From contig MU004233.1 in assembly GCA_010405405.1 (NCBI GenBank), positions 492,370 to 556,369 on the forward strand: 64,000 nucleotides of DNA. The letters are read 5' to 3'. Position numbers and translations under genes: made by a program. Each line of letters begins with the position of its first letter. Within the stretch, counting starts at the first letter, position 1. Under the pieces are notes generated by a model. It ran no database searches, had not been told where the DNA came from, and saw only the letters and a program-made list of their open reading frames with translations. Below, piece after piece: positions 58,371 through 64,000 of this stretch. This DNA comes from Microthyrium microscopicum (lineage: Eukaryota; Ascomycota; Dothideomycetes; Microthyriales; Microthyriaceae).

Positions 58371-61300
58371 TTATTAGTTTTGTTAAGTAATAGAAACTAG
58401 ATACTATAATAAGAACTAGATATTAGAAAATCTAACGATAAGTAGACTCTATTTAGCTAAGGCTTATACTTTAATCTCTTATACGTAAAGCTAATATAGC
58501 TAATTATTAGTAGCTTAAGTACTTTACTTTTTAACGTTATATATAGAGACGTAGAGTTAAGTAGGTTTACTAGAAATTTATATTAAGGAATATTTAGTAT
58601 CTTACTATTTAACTATTTAGAAAGCATAGTTTATATACTAGCCTTTAAGAGACTATTAATTATTCTTAGTTATAAAAATAGTAATTAAGCTATATTAGGA
58701 GATATAACTATAGTTAAAGTACTATTTAAAGAGTAATATAATTTAGAGTATAGAGTTAGTATTACTAATAGTATTAAATCTATACTAAACTTTAGTAGAT
58801 TAACTTATAGGTACGCTAATATTAATATATATTAGAAAGTACTAGTAGTAAGTATTTTTATTATTTATTTTATTCTTTAGTAGTACGCCTTACTCTTTAA
58901 TAAAGACTTTCTTACGAATTATTATAATATTAATAAACTCTTATAAGACTCTATACTATTAATTTAGTAAGATAAAGTAATTATAGTTCTATAAAGCTAA
59001 TTTATACTTTAGCGTTAGCTTAAAGTAAGTAGTAAACTTAGTTACCCTAATACTTATTAGGGAATATTAGAAAGAATATAATATAAATAGCTAAATAGCC
59101 TATCGCCCTCTATTATTAGTATCTTATTATATTATAGTAGTTCTTTATTAAGAACCTTTCCTATATATATTTTCTTAATATTATTACTACTTTGCTAAAT
59201 CTTTATTATAAAGATAAAGAGAAGTTTTATTAGACTCTCTTTAAAAGCGATATATCTATTTAGATTAAAACTATTAAGTTATATAGAAACGCTATATATT
59301 ATTAATATAAAGAGTTAGTTTTTAAGCTAGTAGTTATTTAAAGTTATAAGGATTATAATTTTAGTATAGTATTTAGTCTAAGAGATAATATTATATAATT
59401 CTATATTAGTATTTTATAATATATTAATAAATAAAATACTATATAATATATCTATTTTACTAGTCTAAGTAGAGGCTAGGTTAGATAGGAATAATATAGT
59501 AAGTATAAGTATTTCCCTTTAAGTAATTAATACGCTAGTAGAATATACTTAATAGATCTTTCTATTATATATAATATATCTTTTACTTATTACTATTTTA
59601 GTTATACTTTATAACTAAATAGTATATATATAATAAGTACAAACTATATAGTAACTCTTACTATATATTTAACTATTTATAACTCTTTATAATTAATTAA
59701 GACTATTAATATTATAATTATATTATCTTAATCTAGTAATAGTAAGAACTTTATAAAGTACTACTTACTATATCTACTACTTAAATAGTATATTCTTTAC
59801 TATACTAGATATATTCTCTTCTTTTTTTTATCTTTATATACCTTTAGGTTTTCTCTTAAGCGGTTCTCTTTATACTTAACTAGACTACTTTTAAGAAGGT
59901 TAGGCCTTAGGTCTTTATTATACTTTTTTAATATAACTTTTAGGCCTTTAATACTTCTTATATATTAACTAATTCTATTCTGTTTTTTTTATTAGATAAG
60001 GGCCTTATAGGAACATAATAAGCTAATTAGGTATTACTAAATTAAGTAATTATAACTATTTAATAGCTAATACTCTTAGTTAGACTAAGTATTTAAAACG
60101 GTAAGACTATAGTATTATAGTCTTTTTAAAGCCTTTATGCTTTTTAGCTTTTAAATTTTAACTTCTTAACTTTATAACTTTATATATTTATATTTTTTAC
60201 TACCCTTAAAAGAAAGATATACTCTTAATACTATTCTATGCCTAATATATATATTATCTACGCTTATTAGCTATTTAATAGTCTTTTATTATCTTAGCTT
60301 ATTATAGTAATAAAGTTAATTCTTTATAGTATACTATACTAAAAAGGTAAATATACTTATCTAGAAGGCAAGATTTCTAATTATATTATAAAGCGTCGCA
60401 ACTTTAATAATTTATAAGTTCTAGTATATTACTTATAAATATTAGTAATAATAATTATAGTTAGTAAGTTAAGTTTAATATTTACTAAGCTATTTACTAA
60501 GCTTATTTAGCTACGCTTATTAAGTAAGAAAAGAGTCTCCTTTTTATTCTAAATTCTTATATATTTAGCTTACCTAAGCTATCTCTTTTCTTAGGTTCAC
60601 TCTTTAATTTTAGTAATAATAAGCTAATAGATAATAATAGCAACAACGATAATAAAGATAAAGAAAACGACGAGACTCTTATTAATCCTAACCCTCTTCC
60701 TTTTTCTACCCCTCTCCTTACTAAGGCTAAGTACAACGTACTTATATAAAAATTTAACTCTAGCTTAATAACTAGAATTAACCTTAGCTAGCTAGGTCCT
60801 ATAGAGATAAAGCTAATTCTAAATATAAAGTGCCCTACTATGCTTAATAAATAGTAGTCTTAGACTATTAAGAAGTAAGACGTCTTAACGTCTAAAAAAA
60901 AATAATTACGTAGTAATATTAGCTATATAATAAAAACGACTTTTAGTAAATACGTATTAAATACTATTATATATTTAGCGTATATTAAGCGTAGATAGAA
61001 ATATTAATAGTTTATAAAGAAAGTAAAGACTATATAAAGAAATCCTAAAAGTTATTATATTTATTATATTATATATCTAAAGGACTATATCTTTAGAAAT
61101 AATTATTATAAATCTAAGAGTAAAGTTATAAAGTATAAGAATTTAAGTAAATTATCTAGTCTATAGACTAGTTAGAAGATAAAGATTTAAAGAGTAATAG
61201 TTTAGAGTAGGTAGTTAGTATAGAATAGTATATTAATATATACTTCTTATAATAATAGTAACTATCTAAGCGTTTAGTATTTTACGCTTCCTTTATAATT

Positions 61301-62504
61301 ATATTATTTAATTAGGTTCTATAAGAAATAAGTAAAAGTTGCTCTAAAAGCTATAAGTATCCTATAAGATATATATTATAAGAATTATAAGTATATCTAG
61401 TATTTTTTAATATTTTTATAATTATATTATTTAATTAGGTTCTATAAAAAGTAAGTAGAAGTTACTCTAAAAGCTATAGATATCTTATAAAGCGTACGTT
61501 ATAAGTATTATAGATATATAATAATATATTATAGTTATTTAAATTAATTATATAGAGTATATTAATTATATTATTCTTATTATCTTATTATCTATTATAT
61601 ATGCTATAATATAAATATTAATATTAGTAAATAGTTAGTTATAAATAAGTAAAGTTAGAAAATATATAATATCTATATAGCTACTATATATATTATACTA
61701 TCTTCTACTTTATTCTCCTAATCTAATAGTTATTCTAGTATACTAAGCTACTATATTATATTATCTTTAGTTTATCTATTTCTCTTACTACTAAAACTTA
61801 CATTCTTATTAACTATAGCTCTACTAATACTAGAACGCTATCTACTTTATTCTTTAAAAGTATTTAGAAAATAGTAATGAATAGCTTATATCCTTTTTTA
61901 GCTTTAGTACTAGCTTTTAATAGGCTATATTAAATAGAAACTACCTTTACTATCGTACTTACTAATATATATATATATTAGCCTTTACTATATATATTTA
62001 GGTTATACTATTAAACTAAAGAATAGAAACGCTAGATTAAGAGATAGTTATTAGTTTAATTAATAGAGAAACTAAGAAGGTAACTTAATAGTAAAAGCGT
62101 AAGAGTATAATAAGTATTATTACTCTTAATATAGTAGTAGGTAATAGCTAAATTAGCGTAAGTATATATAGTATATAGTTTAACGCTAGAGAATAATCTA
62201 TTATATTGTATTTATATAGTAATATTTTAGCTACATATAGCTAGTAATAATTAGTTCTACTATTTAGTAATAATAGTAGGTATAAATATCTAGGCTAAAA
62301 GAATGTATATTATTACTAATAAACAAGACAGCCTAGAATAATATAAGGCTAAGAGATAGGTAGAATAAGATAAGTTTATATCTTATAAGTACTTATAATA
62401 AGTAGTAAAATATAAATATTATAATCCCTTAAATACTTTATAAAGACTTAATTAGAGTATATACTCTTACCGCTAGACTATAGTATATAAATTTATAATT
62501 AAAC

Positions 62505-62600
62505 TAGACTATTATAATTCTTAAGGAGTAGAAGGGCTAGACTATATAGTTCTTAAGAAGTAGAAGGTTAGACTATATAGTTCTTAAGAAGTAGAAGAGT
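62505..62600. repeat. About 32-bp tandem repeat, three copies
   Basis: TAGACTATATAGTTCTTAAG.. repeated three times (31-33 bp units) in the AT-rich block. Confidence 0.75.
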
Positions 62601-64000
62601 CTTTAGTAAAAAATACTAATATTAACTTAAGTTATTAGGTTTCTATTAGTAACGTTAACTTTAAAGTCTATAACTAAATAATTTTTAAAAGAATAATAAA
62701 TATTTACTACGCATAGTTAGTAAAGATTAGTTATACTATAAATACTTTATAGTATAATTATTAGGTTCTAAACGTAATAAAGTCTATAAATATATAGTAC
62801 TATAGAGTTCTTATAGATATTAACGTATATTAATTAAATATTATTATAGCGTTTAATATTTAAACGTTATAGTGTCTTTAGATAGCTTTATTAAATAACT
62901 TTTAAGCTATATAGAATCTAAGTAGCTACTTATACTAGAGACTTATAAGTTTAAGGCCTTCTACTTAACTAAGATTATAAAAGTAAAGTTCTCTTATTTA
63001 TTAACTAGAGTTACGCCTTTTCTAATAAGGTTCTAGGGTTAGGATAAAGTAATTATATAATTAGCAAAATATATTAATTAATAGATTTAACACTACGTTA
63101 GTAAGTAGATATCTACTTAGGATAAGGCTAAAATTATTTTAGCTTACGCTTATTACTCTTAAGTCTTATCTACTAGTATTATATTTATCTATATAGGCTA
63201 TTTCTAATAGGCTATAAGAATAACGTACCTTCTTATAAAACATCCTACTAATAAATAGTTTTATCTTTAAAGTATAAAAGGAAATATTTATTATTAGAAT
63301 AAAATACTAGTACGTAAATCTAGTTATTATAGCTAATAAGTATTTTAATTAGTATTCTTCTACTATCCTAAAGCTTAATAAGCTTATTATAACTAATAGT
63401 AGGAATTTAGGTAGGCTAACTATATAAAGTTATAGGAATTAGGCTTAAAGTAATAAATAGTAGTAGATATTAGTAGTTAGTAAAGTTTAGAATATAGAAA
63501 GTTAAGTAACTTAAAGATTTTGCTATAGAATATTAGAGATTATAGTTAGATTATAATAATATAAGTATATCTACTCTACCCTACCTTATCTATATATATC
63601 CTACCTTATCTAGATATAGCTAAATACTTTGTAATAATCTTTTTAGAGTTAGCTTATATTAAACGTTATCTACTAAGATTATAAATACTTAAAGTTTAAT
63701 TATTAGCTCTTTATAAATTTTATTTAAAAAATTATTAGCCTATAATAAGTAGGTATAGAACGTAGCCTAAAGATACTATATATTTTAAGTAAGGCCTTTC
63801 TACTTATATTAGGATAGCTATATATTATCTATTAATAAAATAAAGAGTTATAAGTAACCTAGTAAGCTATTACTAGTTTATATACTTAATTATATACTAA
63901 GTAGCTATCTATTAGATAAGGTTACTCTATAAGTAGTACTTAGGTTATATTAATAATAATATAAGTTTATAATATTAAGGAAAAGGTTAGATCTAAATAG

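Larger units (their letters stand above)
49895..64000. repeat. RIP-degraded AT-rich transposon compartment
   Basis: About 14 kb almost without G or C, dominated by TA, AT and TTA/TAG runs, with few CpA and TpG steps in most lines. All long frames are closed by TAG/TAA. Such depletion of CpA/TpG with excess TpA is the mark of RIP. Contains a MULE relic (53641-56698), tandem repeats and one gap. The rest presumably is nested retroelements, but I could not identify LTRs or polymerase motifs. No genes expected. Confidence 0.85.

Noticed and set aside
49895-64000. Centromere or mitochondrial insertion as explanation of the AT-rich block
   Set aside because: MULE TIRs, transposase remains and CpA/TpG depletion fit RIPped transposons; no mitochondrial gene seen. 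A centromeric location cannot be tested from sequence alone.

Overview
The window looks like a nuclear contig of a filamentous ascomycete (Pezizomycotina; a Leotiomycete is my guess, not shown by the sequence). Genes are split by introns of mostly 44-62 bp with GT..AG ends, and the families are typical of such fungi: HET-domain proteins, a Zn2Cys6 regulator, DUF4246, a Kex2-processed repeat protein and a cutinase-like surface protein. Relics carrying C-to-T / G-to-A changes point to repeat-induced point mutation (RIP). Exon structures below were rebuilt by hand from splice signals, reading frame and protein family patterns.

Layout. 0-9 kb: an EthD-domain protein, a 14-TM major facilitator, a membrane-anchored aspartic-protease-like protein lacking the first catalytic motif, a chitin-binding protein broken by one stop, and a DUF4246 oxygenase-like protein. 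9-17 kb: a damaged HET gene diverging from a Zn2Cys6 regulator, a decayed relic, and an intact HET gene. 17-25 kb: mostly housekeeping, with exonuclease V (EXO5), a Ser/Thr-rich membrane protein and bifunctional ATIC of purine synthesis. 25.8-26.6 kb: a secreted precursor of six 40-residue repeats separated by KR sites. 26.6-30.5 kb: gene-poor, holding decayed coding relics. 30.5-40 kb: a FUSC/BRE4-like membrane protein, a large secreted Pro/Ala/Gly-rich protein around a cutinase fold that has lost catalytic residues, mitochondrial 1-Cys peroxiredoxin and a GNAT acetyltransferase. 40-43.5 kb: two paralogous F-box-like proteins flanking an 8-bp minisatellite and an assembly gap. 44-48.5 kb: a catalase converging on a sulfite-oxidase-type molybdenum enzyme. 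49.1-49.5 kb: a cupin gene cut off at its 5' side.

49.9-64 kb is a gene-free, extremely AT-rich block with few CpA or TpG steps, as expected of heavily RIPped transposon sequence. In it I recognise one element, a 3.06-kb Mutator-like transposon with about 94-bp terminal inverted repeats and a ruined MULE transposase. Tandem repeats of 17, 36 and about 32 bp lie in the rest. The window thus runs from gene-rich DNA into a repeat compartment, and the last gene before the border is truncated.

No single multi-gene pathway is obvious. The most interesting items are the repeat-peptide precursor, the catalytically dead cutinase-like protein, the HET gene that lost its first conserved block, and the MULE relic.
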